Both the position numbers and the translations under genes were made by a program. The notes below the pieces were generated by a model. That model searched no databases and was not told where the DNA came from. It worked only from the letters and a program-made list of their open reading frames with translations. Of a stretch of DNA of 64,000 nt, positions 7,858 to 16,328 are shown in pieces (within the stretch, counting starts at the first letter, position 1; every line of letters starts with the position of its first letter). Origin of the DNA: Actinophytocola sp044466355 (GTDB lineage: Bacteria; Actinomycetota; Actinomycetes; Mycobacteriales; Pseudonocardiaceae); the NCBI RefSeq assembly GCF_044466355.1, contig NZ_JBITMQ010000005.1:1-64000 (forward strand), read 5' to 3'.

Positions 7858-8756
7858 TGCTGTCACTACTGGTGCCCGGTGGGCACGGCCAGCTGGGCCG
7901 GGACCTCGCGGCCCGTGCGGAGGTCGTGCGCGCACCGGGGTCGGCGGAGCTGGACGTCACGAACGCGGGCGCGGTCGTGACGGCGGTGAAGACGCTGGCG
8001 TCGGTGGCCGAGGAGAACGGCCACCGCCCCGTGGTCGTGAACGCCGCCGCCTACAACGGGGTCGACACCGCGGAAACCGACGGAACCAGAGCGTTCGCGG
8101 TGAACGGCGACGGCCCCCGGCTGCTCGCGGCCGCGTGCGCGGCGGCGAACGTCCCACTGATCCACGTCTCCACCGACTACGTCTTCCCCGGCGACGGCGA
8201 TCACCCTTACGACACAACGGATCCCGTGCGACCGAAGTCCGTGTACGGCACGACGAAGGCGGCCGGGGAGGCCGCCGTGCTCGGGTCGGGAGCACGGGCC
8301 TGGGTGGTGCGCACGGCGTGGGTGTACGGCGCGCACGGCGGCAACTTCGTGAAGACCATGGCGAAACTGGCCGCGACCCGCGACACGGTGTCCGTTGTGG
8401 ACGATCAGCGCGGATGTCCGACGTGGACGGGCGACCTGGCGGAAGGCCTGCTGGGCCTGGCCTCCCGGGTGGCAACCGACGACGCACCAACCGAACGCGT
8501 GCTGCACTGCACAGGCGGCGGCGAGACGACATGGTTCGGCTTCGCCCGCGCGATCTTCGAGGAACTGGGCCTGGACCCGGCCCGCGTGCGCCCGTGCACG
8601 TCGGCCGACTTCCCCCGCCCCGCACCAAGACCCGCGTACTCGGTCCTGTCGGACCGCTCCTGGCGCGAGGCCGGACTCCCACCCATGCGCCCGTGGCGAG
8701 AAGCCCTGTCAGCCGCGTTCACCGAACACGGCCCCCACTTCCACCCCCCGGCGTAA
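7857..8756 (+). CDS. rmlD: dTDP-4-dehydrorhamnose reductase
   Basis: The 299-residue reductase catalyses the last step to dTDP-L-rhamnose. It has the Rossmann motif GGHGQLGRD near the N-terminus, HVSTDYVFPG typical of RmlD and the catalytic YGTTKAAGE (Tyr-x3-Lys). The length is normal for the family. It is coupled to rmlB by a one-base overlap. The sugar nucleotide should feed the WbbL-like rhamnosyltransferase at 19671, which in mycobacteria directly follows rmlD; here an accessory block and a glycosyltransferase cluster intervene. Confidence 0.96.
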   Translation: MLSLLVPGGHGQLGRDLAARAEVVRAPGSAELDVTNAGAVVTAVKTLASVAEENGHRPVVVNAAAYNGVDTAETDGTRAFAVNGDGPRLLAAACAAANVPLIHVSTDYVFPGDGDHPYDTTDPVRPKSVYGTTKAAGEAAVLGSGARAWVVRTAWVYGAHGGNFVKTMAKLAATRDTVSVVDDQRGCPTWTGDLAEGLLGLASRVATDDAPTERVLHCTGGGETTWFGFARAIFEELGLDPARVRPCTSADFPRPAPRPAYSVLSDRSWREAGLPPMRPWREALSAAFTEHGPHFHPPA

Positions 8757-8837
8757 CCCCCCGCACAGAAGAAGGGCGGGGGCAAACTCGGCGCCAGCCC
8801 TGCGACGAACCGAGCGCCTGCCGCTCGTGGTTTCGCG

Positions 8838-9395
8838 TCATGGGTGTCGACCACGCCCGGACAGCACCCCTGCCGCCAGCCGCGCCAGTGCGGAACGCTG
8901 CCGGTCGACGCCGATCCCGCGGGACCGCTGATGTGCGAACACGTCCGGCGCGAGCGGTGCCAGCAGCACGTCGGTGAGCGCGTCCGGATCGGGCAGGTCC
9001 GCGATCAGGGACCGCACGTGCGCGCGCCAGAACCCGTACGCCCCCGTCGCGAACCGGGACGCGCCGACCTCCGTTCCCAGCACGAGGTGCACGTGCCGGT
9101 CGAGCAGATCCAGCATCGCGTCGTAGAAGGCGGCCAGCCGTTCCGAGGGTGGGGCGCCGGGACCGAGCGGCGGCGGACCTGACATGAGCCGGGTCTGCAG
9201 GTCCTTCTCGTGCTGGTCGAGCAGCGCGACGGCGATCGACGCGCGGTCGGGGAAGCGGCGGTACAGCGTGCCGCGGCCGACGCCAGCGGCCTTCGCGATG
9301 TCGTCCATGGTCACGGCCGCGGCCCCGCGGGTGGCGAACAGCTCCTCGGCCGCGGCCAGCACCTTCGCCTGGTTCCTGGCGGCATCGGCTCGCAT
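8838..9395 (-). CDS. TetR family transcriptional regulator
   Basis: The 185-residue regulator has an N-terminal TetR helix-turn-helix (about 8-55, with MDDIAKAAGVGRGTLYRRF as the recognition region) and a C-terminal ligand domain of ordinary size. It is divergent from the oxidoreductase and pump genes, and the 49-base gap holds a 21-base operator-like palindrome. The natural inference is that it represses that plus-strand operon and itself until an electrophile or cationic toxin binds. The ligand is unknown. Confidence 0.92.
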   Translation of the reverse strand: MRADAARNQAKVLAAAEELFATRGAAAVTMDDIAKAAGVGRGTLYRRFPDRASIAVALLDQHEKDLQTRLMSGPPPLGPGAPPSERLAAFYDAMLDLLDRHVHLVLGTEVGASRFATGAYGFWRAHVRSLIADLPDPDALTDVLLAPLAPDVFAHQRSRGIGVDRQRSALARLAAGVLSGRGRHP

Positions 9396-9413
9396 GCCGA
9401 CACCCTACGGAAT

Positions 9414-9434
9414 AACCGGACACGCTGCCCGGTT
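9414..9434. promoter_or_regulatory. Candidate TetR operator
   Basis: The 21-base interrupted palindrome has arms AACCGGnCA and TGnCCGGTT around a 3-base centre. It lies between the divergent TetR gene (start 9395) and the oxidoreductase (start 9445), overlapping where both promoters must be. Symmetry, length and place are those of a TetR-family operator. Confidence 0.7.
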
Positions 9435-9444
9435 CAAAGCGGAC

Positions 9445-10089
9445 ATGACGTCCACTTTGCTGCACCTCGATGCCAGCGCACGCACCCGTTCCTTCTCCCG
9501 CCGCCTGTCGGCCCGGTTCGCCGAGCAGTGGCGGGCCGCCCACCACGACGGCCGCTACCTCTACCGCGACCTCGCGAAGGACCCCGTCCCGCACATCACG
9601 GAGCCGTGGACGGAGATCTGCGACGCCGTGCTCGGACAGGGGATCACCGACATCGACCGCTACAAGGAGGCGGTCATGACCCCGTCCCAGCACGAGGCAT
9701 GGGCGGTGGTCGCCCCACTTCTCGACGAACTTGTCGCCGCCGACACCGTCCTGATCGGCACGCCCATGTACAACTTCTCGGTCCCCTCTGCACTCAAGGC
9801 GTGGCTCGACCAGGTCACGTTCCCGAGGATGTCGTTGCGGGGCAGGCGTTTCGTGGTCGCGGGCGCCCGCGGCGGGACGTACCTGCCGGGCACACCCCGC
9901 GCCCCGTACGACCACGAAGAGCGCTACCTGCGGGACTTCTTCGCCGGTCACTTCGACGTCACCGACGTCGTGTTCGTGCACGCCGAGCTGACCAACGCGC
10001 TCGTCGACCCCCGGCTGGCCGACCGTATGGACGCACAGGAGGTGTCGCTGGCGGCCGCCCTGGCACGCGTGGACGAGGTGGCGGGGTGA
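9445..10089 (+). CDS. FMN-dependent NAD(P)H oxidoreductase (azoreductase/quinone reductase type)
   Basis: The 214-residue flavodoxin-like enzyme matches the FMN-dependent NADH-azoreductase family: N-terminal HLDASARTRSFSRRLS is the FMN-phosphate loop, PMYNFSVPSALKAWLDQV is the conserved active-site segment, and AGARGGTY is the isoalloxazine loop. Such enzymes reduce quinones, azo dyes and other electrophiles. ATG 9445 is chosen because the family begins a few residues before the phosphate loop. The gene is coupled to the SMR pump by a GTGA overlap, giving a two-step detoxification unit of reduction and export under the divergent TetR. Confidence 0.9.
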   Translation: MTSTLLHLDASARTRSFSRRLSARFAEQWRAAHHDGRYLYRDLAKDPVPHITEPWTEICDAVLGQGITDIDRYKEAVMTPSQHEAWAVVAPLLDELVAADTVLIGTPMYNFSVPSALKAWLDQVTFPRMSLRGRRFVVAGARGGTYLPGTPRAPYDHEERYLRDFFAGHFDVTDVVFVHAELTNALVDPRLADRMDAQEVSLAAALARVDEVAG

Positions 10090-10400
10090 GCTGGCTCGTG
10101 CTTGTCGCCGCCGGGCTGGTGGAGGTCGCGTGGGCGCAGAGCATCAAACCGACGGAGAACTTCACGCGCCTGTGGCCGACGGTCCTGTGCTTCGTCCTGG
10201 CCGCGGCCGCCGTCTACCTGCTGTCGCTGGCGATGCGGACGCTGCCGGTCGGCACGGCGTACGCGGTGTTCACCGGCATCGGCGCGGTCGGCGCGATCGT
10301 GCTCGGGGTGCTGTTGTACCGGGACCCGCTGACGTGGGGCCGGTTCGCCGCACTCGCGCTGATCGTGGGCGGGGTGGTGCTGGCCAGGGTGACGGCGTGA
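10086..10400 (+). CDS. SMR family efflux protein, SugE/Gdx-like
   Basis: The 104-residue protein has four predicted transmembrane helices. The membrane-embedded Glu lies in WLVLVAAGLVEVAWA (Glu13), the proton/substrate-coupling residue of the family. SIKPTENFTRLWP and LPVGTAYAVFTGIGAVGA resemble the guanidinium exporter (Gdx, old name SugE) branch more than EmrE. It probably acts as a homodimer exporting guanidinium-like or small cationic compounds by proton antiport. The GTG start overlaps the oxidoreductase stop. No guanidine riboswitch is visible upstream, so the substrate is uncertain. Confidence 0.88.
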   Translation: MSWLVLVAAGLVEVAWAQSIKPTENFTRLWPTVLCFVLAAAAVYLLSLAMRTLPVGTAYAVFTGIGAVGAIVLGVLLYRDPLTWGRFAALALIVGGVVLARVTA

Positions 10401-10467
10401 ATTGGTCCTGAATCCAGAGCCTCGTTTGGCACTGTCGGAAGGACCGATCCGATCGCACGATGAGCCC

Positions 10468-11283
10468 ATGGAAATCGTGCTGATGCTCGCGCTGGGGGCC
10501 GCCGCCTGCTACGGCGTGTCCGACTTCGTCGGCGGCGTGCTGTCCCGCCGCGCCCACTACTCGGTGGTCGGGCTGACCGGGCAGATCGCGTCGGCGGCGG
10601 GAGCGCTGGGCGCCGCGGTTCTGCTGGGGTCGGCAGGACCCGGCCCGCGGGCCGTCCTGTTCGGTGCCATCGCCGGTGTCGGGAGCGCGGTCGGCACGCT
10701 CGCGCTGTACCGCGGCATGGCCCGCGGCCGGATGAACGTGGCCGGGCCGCTGTCCGCGGTGGGCGCGGCGAGCATCCCGGTCCTGGTCACCCTGGTCGCG
10801 GGGCAGGCGTTGTCGGCCGCCGCCGTGGTCGGGATCTGCCTCGCGGTGCCGGGCATCTGGCTCGTCGCGTCGGAGTCCGGGCCGCGCGGCGGTGGCGGCG
10901 TCGGCGAGGGGCTCGTGTCCGGGGCCGGGTTCGGGGTCCTGTTCCTCTGCCTCGACCAGGCAGGCGACGGCGCCGGGCTCTGGCCGGTGGCGATCGCGCA
11001 GCTCAGCGCGGTGGTGGTGCTGGCGGCCGTGGTCGCGAAGGGAACCACCGGCAGGCCGCCGCTCGCCGCGGTGTGGCCCGGGCTGCTGGGGGTCACGGCG
11101 ACGATCCTGTACTTCCACGCGGCGCACCAGGGCGGGGCCGCGGTCGCCGCCGTGATCACCTCGCTGTACCCGGCGTTCACGGTCGCGCTGGCCGCGGTGG
11201 TGGTCCGCGAACGGACCACCCTCGTTCACGGCGCGGGGCTCGTGTTGTGCGCGGTGACGGTCGGCGTGTTCGTGGCCGGGTGA
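10468..11283 (+). CDS. DMT superfamily (EamA-type) transporter
   Basis: The 271-residue membrane protein has about ten hydrophobic helices in two homologous halves, the EamA plan of drug/metabolite transporters. The substrate is unknown; family members export amino acids, sugars or metabolites. ATG 10468 directly precedes the first helix. The gene follows the SMR pump by 67 bases, so it may have its own promoter. Its last 58 bases overlap the convergent MocR gene, which in this arrangement often controls a neighbouring transporter. Confidence 0.85.
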   Translation: MEIVLMLALGAAACYGVSDFVGGVLSRRAHYSVVGLTGQIASAAGALGAAVLLGSAGPGPRAVLFGAIAGVGSAVGTLALYRGMARGRMNVAGPLSAVGAASIPVLVTLVAGQALSAAAVVGICLAVPGIWLVASESGPRGGGGVGEGLVSGAGFGVLFLCLDQAGDGAGLWPVAIAQLSAVVVLAAVVAKGTTGRPPLAAVWPGLLGVTATILYFHAAHQGGAAVAAVITSLYPAFTVALAAVVVRERTTLVHGAGLVLCAVTVGVFVAG

Positions 11284-12683
11284 GCCCGCACGTCCGCCAC
11301 GGCGTCGGCCAGCAGGCCGACGCCCTCGGCGATCGCGCGCTCCGACAGGGAGGCGTACCCGAAGAGCAGGCCCTGCCGGCCAGGACCGCCGAGCCGGTTG
11401 TCTCCCACACCGTGCACGCCGACCCCGCGGTCGAGCGCGGCCGCCACCACAGACGGCTCGTCGAGGTCCGGCGGTAGCCACGCCACCAGGTGCAGACCCG
11501 CCGCGGCGCCGACCGGGGTGAGGTCGGGCAGCCGCGCGGAAAGGGCGGCCAGCAGCGCGTCGCGGCGCCGCCGGTAGACCGGCCGCATGCGGCGCAGGTG
11601 GCGGTCGAACTCGCCGCGGGTGAGGAAGTCGGCGAACGCGAGCTGGTCGATCGCGGGCGAACCGCGGTCGGCGGCGAGCTTCGCCTCGGCGACCGCGGCC
11701 GAGAGCCGTGCGGGCACCAGGAGCCACCCGATGCGCAGGCCGGGCGCGAGCGTCTTGCTGACCGAGCCCGCGTAGACCACGTGCTCCGGCGCGAGCCCCT
11801 GCATCGCACCCACCGGGGCTCGGTCGTAGCGGTACTCGGCGTCGTAGTCGTCCTCGACGACCAGCGCGCCCGTGTCCGCGGCCCACGCCAGCACCGCCGA
11901 ACGGGACGCCGCGGGCAGGATCCCGCCGAGCGGCCACTGGTGCGACGGGGTGAGCACGACCGCGTCCGCACCCGACCGTGCGAGCGCCGCCACGTCGATG
12001 CCGTCCTCGCTGACCGGCACGCCGACCACGGACAGCCCGGCCGCGCGCGCGAGCGGCACGGCGTCGTCGAGCGAGCTGGGGTCCTCGACGGCGAGCGTGG
12101 CCGCGCCCGCGTCCGCCAGCACCCGGACGATCAGTGCGATGCCCTGCGCGTAGCCGTTGCAGATCACCGTGTGCTCGGGACGGGCGGCGGTGCCGCGGAC
12201 CCGGTCGAGGTAGGCGCACAGCGCGTCCCGCAGCTCGGGCACGCCGTGCCCGGACAGGTAGTTCAGCCGGTCGTCCGGGGTGTCCGCCAGCACCGTGCGC
12301 AGCGACCGGGACCACGCCGAGCGCGGGAAGTGCCCGCCGTCCGCGCGGCCGTAGCCGAAGTCGATCCGTGGTCGGTGCGCGGGGACGGCCGAGTCACCTC
12401 GGGCCGGGGCGGTGCCGTCGACCGCGACGTGCGTGTACCCGCCGGGGCGGCTGGTGACGTACCCCTCCGCGGCGAGCTGCTGGTAGGCCTCCACGACGAC
12501 GCCCCGTGACACGCCAAGAGACGCGGCGACGGTCCTCGTGGGCGGCAGCACCGCGCCCTTGCGCAGGTGCCCCGTACGAATCCGGTCGCGGATCGCGGAC
12601 TCGATCTGGCGGTGCAGCGGCACCGTGCTGTCCCGGTCGAGCGCGATGAGCAGGTCCGGGACGGGGGAACCGGCGCCGGACAC
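11226..12683 (-). CDS. MocR/PdxR-type regulator (GntR HTH plus aminotransferase domain)
   Basis: The 485-residue fusion has an N-terminal GntR winged helix (about 15-85; VPLHRQIESAIRDRI and AASLGVSRGVVVEAYQQL) followed by an aminotransferase class I fold that binds PLP (Lys310 in SVSKTLAPG; EDDYDAEYRYD at 277-287). MocR proteins use PLP chemistry as a sensor and commonly control vitamin B6, GABA or transporter genes. No pdxS/pdxT is nearby. The neighbouring DMT transporter, whose 3' end it overlaps, and the glycosyltransferase genes are candidate targets, by context only. Confidence 0.93.
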   Translation of the reverse strand: MSGAGSPVPDLLIALDRDSTVPLHRQIESAIRDRIRTGHLRKGAVLPPTRTVAASLGVSRGVVVEAYQQLAAEGYVTSRPGGYTHVAVDGTAPARGDSAVPAHRPRIDFGYGRADGGHFPRSAWSRSLRTVLADTPDDRLNYLSGHGVPELRDALCAYLDRVRGTAARPEHTVICNGYAQGIALIVRVLADAGAATLAVEDPSSLDDAVPLARAAGLSVVGVPVSEDGIDVAALARSGADAVVLTPSHQWPLGGILPAASRSAVLAWAADTGALVVEDDYDAEYRYDRAPVGAMQGLAPEHVVYAGSVSKTLAPGLRIGWLLVPARLSAAVAEAKLAADRGSPAIDQLAFADFLTRGEFDRHLRRMRPVYRRRRDALLAALSARLPDLTPVGAAAGLHLVAWLPPDLDEPSVVAAALDRGVGVHGVGDNRLGGPGRQGLLFGYASLSERAIAEGVGLLADAVADVRAHPATNTPTVTAHNTSPAP

Positions 12684-12689
12684 GGGTGA

Positions 12690-13775
12690 TCAGCCGATGG
12701 CCTGGCGGTACGCCGCGACCGTCAGTTCCGCGGTGCGCCGCCACGTGAAGCCCGCCGCGTGGGCCCGGTGCGCGGCCAGCGTCGACGGCGTCAGCGGTTC
12801 GGCCAGCGCGTCGGTCAGGGCCGCGCCCATCGCCTCCACCTCACCGAACGGGACCAGGGACGCGTGCCCGCCCGCCACCTCGCGCAACGCGGGCACGTCC
12901 GAGCACACCACCGGCACGTCGCACGCCAGCGCCTCCAGCACCGGCAGCCCGAAGCCCTCGTCGCGGGACGGCAGCACCAGCGCCGACGCGCCGGCCACCA
13001 CGCTCCGCAGGTCCACGTCGGACAGGTAGCCGATGGTCTTCACGGTCTCGTCGTCGCGGTGGTGGCCGGGGCCCGCGAGCACCAGCGGCGGCAGGCCCGG
13101 CGTGTTCTCGTGTGCCTTGCGCAGCCAGTCCAGTGCCTTGCGCGGCCCGGCGGCGCCGACGAACAGCAGGTACTCCTTCGGCAGCCCGATCCGCCGCCGC
13201 AGCGCCTCGCTCGGCGGGCGGGCCGTGAACCACGCGAGGTCGATGCCCAGCGGGGTCACCGCCACCTTCTCCTCGGGCACGCCGAGCCGCTCGACGACCA
13301 CGTCCGCGACCGCCTTCGTCGGCGTGCACACCACGTCCGCGCGCTGCGCCGACTTCGCGACCAGTTGCGGCAGTTGCTCGTCCGAGGGCGGCAGGTCGCT
13401 GGGGGAGTCCAGGAACGCGAGGTCGTGGATGGTCAGCACACCGGCGGCCCGCAGCGCGGGCGGGAGCACGAAGTTGGTGCCGTGCACGACGTCGGTGAGC
13501 CCGGCGAACAGCTCGATGGGCGGGAATGGGGCCCGCAGCCAGGAGCGGCGCAGCATCCGCGCCGACACCGGCATGCCCCGCGACCGGGTGCCGTGCGGGA
13601 GCACCTTGCGCAGCTTGCGCCAGCCCCGCAACGTGAACGCCACCGCCCGCATGTCCACTTCGGACATCGAGGCCAGTTCCTCGGCCAGTGCCGCGGTGTA
13701 GCGGCCGATGCCGGTCCGGTGGCCGAGCAGTGGCGTGCCGTCGAGCAGCACCTTGGTGGGCCTAGCCATCGTCAC
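12690..13775 (-). CDS. GT4 family glycosyltransferase
   Basis: The 361-residue retaining GT-B enzyme has an N-terminal acceptor domain (GHRTGIGRYTAALAEEL) and a C-terminal nucleotide-sugar domain with EGFGLPVLEALACDVPVV, the E-x7-E motif that contacts the donor. There is no signal peptide, so it acts on the cytoplasmic face. It overlaps the upstream GT2-GT4 fusion gene by 14 bases and is co-transcribed with it. The donor sugar cannot be read from sequence; mannose or rhamnose are plausible given the neighbouring pathways. The second Met (MARPTK) is an equally possible start. Confidence 0.9.
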   Translation of the reverse strand: MTMARPTKVLLDGTPLLGHRTGIGRYTAALAEELASMSEVDMRAVAFTLRGWRKLRKVLPHGTRSRGMPVSARMLRRSWLRAPFPPIELFAGLTDVVHGTNFVLPPALRAAGVLTIHDLAFLDSPSDLPPSDEQLPQLVAKSAQRADVVCTPTKAVADVVVERLGVPEEKVAVTPLGIDLAWFTARPPSEALRRRIGLPKEYLLFVGAAGPRKALDWLRKAHENTPGLPPLVLAGPGHHRDDETVKTIGYLSDVDLRSVVAGASALVLPSRDEGFGLPVLEALACDVPVVCSDVPALREVAGGHASLVPFGEVEAMGAALTDALAEPLTPSTLAAHRAHAAGFTWRRTAELTVAAYRQAIG

Positions 13776-16266
13776 GGCCCTTCCGCAGGCGTTCCGCCGC
13801 CAGTCTTCGCATCCGGCCCGCGGCCCGCCGGGTCAGCTCGGCCGGGCCGCCCTGGTCGAAGTACGACCGCACCAGGTCGAGGTCGCGGCGCAGCGTGCCG
13901 CCGACGCCGAGCGGCTTGTTGCGCACCAGCGGGGCCGTGCCGGGCAGGCGGTCCGCGGCCGGGGACGGGTTGCGGCAGAAGGACACCAGCGGCGCCAGCG
14001 CGGTCTCCCACGTGAACCGTTCCCGCACGACCGCGATCCGCTCGCGGGCCGCGGCCGCGAACTCCTCGTCGTACAGCACCTTCTCGAGCGCGTCGGCGAG
14101 CGCGTCCGCGTCCTCGGCGGGCACCACCACGCCGAGGCGTTCCGTGCGGACCAGGTCGGCGAAGGAGTCGCCGTCGGTCGTCACGATCGGCAGGCCGGTC
14201 CACAGGTAGTCGAGGACGCGGGTGCGGAACGCGAACGTCGTCTCCACGTGCTCGTAGTGGGTGGTGACCCCGCAGTCCGCGTCCAGCAGCCAGTTCTGCC
14301 GCTCGGTGTAGGGCACCCACGTCTCGTTGAAGAACACGTGCCTGCCGGTGAGGTCCAGCCGCGCGGCCAGCGCCCGGGTCCGCGCGCCGATGTCCATCTC
14401 CGGCACCTCGGGGTTCGGGTGCTTCATGCCCAGGAACAGCAGCCGAACGTTCTCGTGCCGCTTCGACAGGCGGTCCATGGCGTGCAGCAGTGTCAGCGGG
14501 TCGAACCAGCTGTAGACGCCACCGGCCCAGATGACCACCTTGTCGGAGTCGCCGGTGATCGGTCCCCGGATCGGGGACGCGGTGCGCTGCGGCGGCTTGC
14601 CGGGCAGCCCGAACGGCGCGACCGCCAGCAGCGACCGGACCGTCGGGTCGCTGTCGTAGAGCGACGGCGTGAGCCTGCCGAGCGCGGTCAGGTGCCCCAG
14701 CCAGAAGTGCCGCTGCCGCTCTGAGGCGCAGAGGAAGAAGTCGCCGCGGTCGAGTTGTGCGTTCAGCACCTTCGTGACACCGACCAGGTCGAGCTCGCGC
14801 TGCTCGTCGGTCGCGTCCTTGCCCTGTTCCAGCAGCTCCAGGTGCATCGGGTCGTACATGTCGCAGACCACGATCTTCGTGGAGGAGGCCTTCTTCAGCT
14901 CGGGCGCCATCTCCAGCGCGTGCCCCTGGAGGACGACGACGTCCGCCCACGCCACGTGCGGCGACAGGTCCCGCTGCCGCGCGTGCGCCACCGCGAACGG
15001 CGCCTCCGGCGGCGAGCACAGCGGGTTGACGGTGACCAGCCGGACGTCGTGTTCGGCGGCGAGCACGTCGGCCATGTTCCACGCGCGGATCGCCGGGCCC
15101 GCCATCCGCTCGGTCAGCGCGTCGCCGGTGATCACGAGGACCCGCCTGCGCGCGCCGAACGCCTCCTCGAGGCCGAACACGTCGACCAGCACGTCGTGGG
15201 CGGCGAGGTATCTCGGCAGCGGGTAGGCGGGCTCCATGGCGCGGCGCATGAGCGGGATCAGGTCGGCGTCCGTGCGCACCCTGGCGGCCTGCTCGGCCTG
15301 GCGCGACGTGGCGAGGGAGGGCAGCAGCTCGACGAACTGGTCGATGGCGAGGAGCCCGGCGAGTGTGGTGCGGGGGATCTCGACGGTGGTCCCGGTGTCG
15401 GGCCTGCCGATCTCCAGCTGGGTCGGGTCCACGTCGCCGCGGGCGGTCGCGCGGCGGACCGCGAGCGCGAGTGCCGCGGGCAGGGCCTTCGCGAGCGTGG
15501 TGTCGGAGACGTTCTTGTAGAGGGCGGCGAGCGCGTTGCGTTCGAGCAGGTACAGCTCGCGCGCGTTGTCCGGTGCGTCCACCTTGGACATCGAGGCGTG
15601 GTGGCGGTGGAAGGTGAGCGAGCGGGGCTCGTACCGCACCCGCCAGCCACGCAGGTTCAGCCGCCAGCCGAGGTCGACGTCCTCGTAGAACATGAAGAAC
15701 CGCTCGTCGAAGCCGCCCAGCTCCCGGTACACCTCGGCGCGGACGAACATGGCGGAGCCGGTCGCGAACAGGACGTCCTTGGCGACGTCGTGCGACCCGT
15801 CATCGACTTGGCCCGCGTGCCGCTTGTAGCCCATGCCGAACCAGGTCAGGCCCGCGTCCACGAAGTCGACGCGCTCGCCGTCCCAGTCGAGGACCTTGGA
15901 CGCGACGGCGGCCACGGTCGGCTCGGTCTTCAACACGGCGACGGCCGAGGTCACCCAGTCGCGGTGCGGGCGGGCGTCGTTGTTGAGGAAGGCGAGGACG
16001 GTGCCGGTGGCGTGCCGCGCGCCGAGGTTGCAGCCGCCGGCGAAGCCCAGGTTGGTGTCCGACTCGACCACCTCGACGCCGGGCACCTGTCTGATCTTCT
16101 CCGCGCTGCCGTCCCCGGAGGCGTTGTCGACGCAGACGAGTTGCAGCCGCTCAGCCGGGTAGTCCAGCTCGTCGCGCAGCGCGCGCAGGCAGGTGACCGT
16201 GTCCTCGGCGCCGCGGTAGTTCACGACGATGACCGAGACGACGGGAAGTAGCGCCGGATCGGGCAC
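13762..16266 (-). CDS. Bifunctional glycosyltransferase, GT2-GT4 fusion
   Basis: The 834-residue protein joins two glycosyltransferases. Residues 1-260 are an inverting GT2/GT-A domain with VDNAS (46-50), FLNNDARP (metal-binding NND at 95-97) and FYEDVDLGWRL (193-203). About 365-800 is a retaining GT4/GT-B domain (VLVITGDALTERMAGPAI at its start; THYEHVETTFAFRTR and YLWTGLPIVTTDGD near the donor site). It probably adds two consecutive sugars, or a repeat disaccharide, to a polyprenyl-linked glycan. A linker of about 100 residues separates the halves. The next gene, GT4 at 12690-13775, overlaps its end. Confidence 0.9.
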   Translation of the reverse strand: MPDPALLPVVSVIVVNYRGAEDTVTCLRALRDELDYPAERLQLVCVDNASGDGSAEKIRQVPGVEVVESDTNLGFAGGCNLGARHATGTVLAFLNNDARPHRDWVTSAVAVLKTEPTVAAVASKVLDWDGERVDFVDAGLTWFGMGYKRHAGQVDDGSHDVAKDVLFATGSAMFVRAEVYRELGGFDERFFMFYEDVDLGWRLNLRGWRVRYEPRSLTFHRHHASMSKVDAPDNARELYLLERNALAALYKNVSDTTLAKALPAALALAVRRATARGDVDPTQLEIGRPDTGTTVEIPRTTLAGLLAIDQFVELLPSLATSRQAEQAARVRTDADLIPLMRRAMEPAYPLPRYLAAHDVLVDVFGLEEAFGARRRVLVITGDALTERMAGPAIRAWNMADVLAAEHDVRLVTVNPLCSPPEAPFAVAHARQRDLSPHVAWADVVVLQGHALEMAPELKKASSTKIVVCDMYDPMHLELLEQGKDATDEQRELDLVGVTKVLNAQLDRGDFFLCASERQRHFWLGHLTALGRLTPSLYDSDPTVRSLLAVAPFGLPGKPPQRTASPIRGPITGDSDKVVIWAGGVYSWFDPLTLLHAMDRLSKRHENVRLLFLGMKHPNPEVPEMDIGARTRALAARLDLTGRHVFFNETWVPYTERQNWLLDADCGVTTHYEHVETTFAFRTRVLDYLWTGLPIVTTDGDSFADLVRTERLGVVVPAEDADALADALEKVLYDEEFAAAARERIAVVRERFTWETALAPLVSFCRNPSPAADRLPGTAPLVRNKPLGVGGTLRRDLDLVRSYFDQGGPAELTRRAAGRMRRLAAERLRKGRDDG

Positions 16267-16328
16267 TCGCGCTCCTCGGGGTTGTGCAGTGGGGTCCAGC
16301 CTGCCCCATCACACCATGTGACGAGTGG

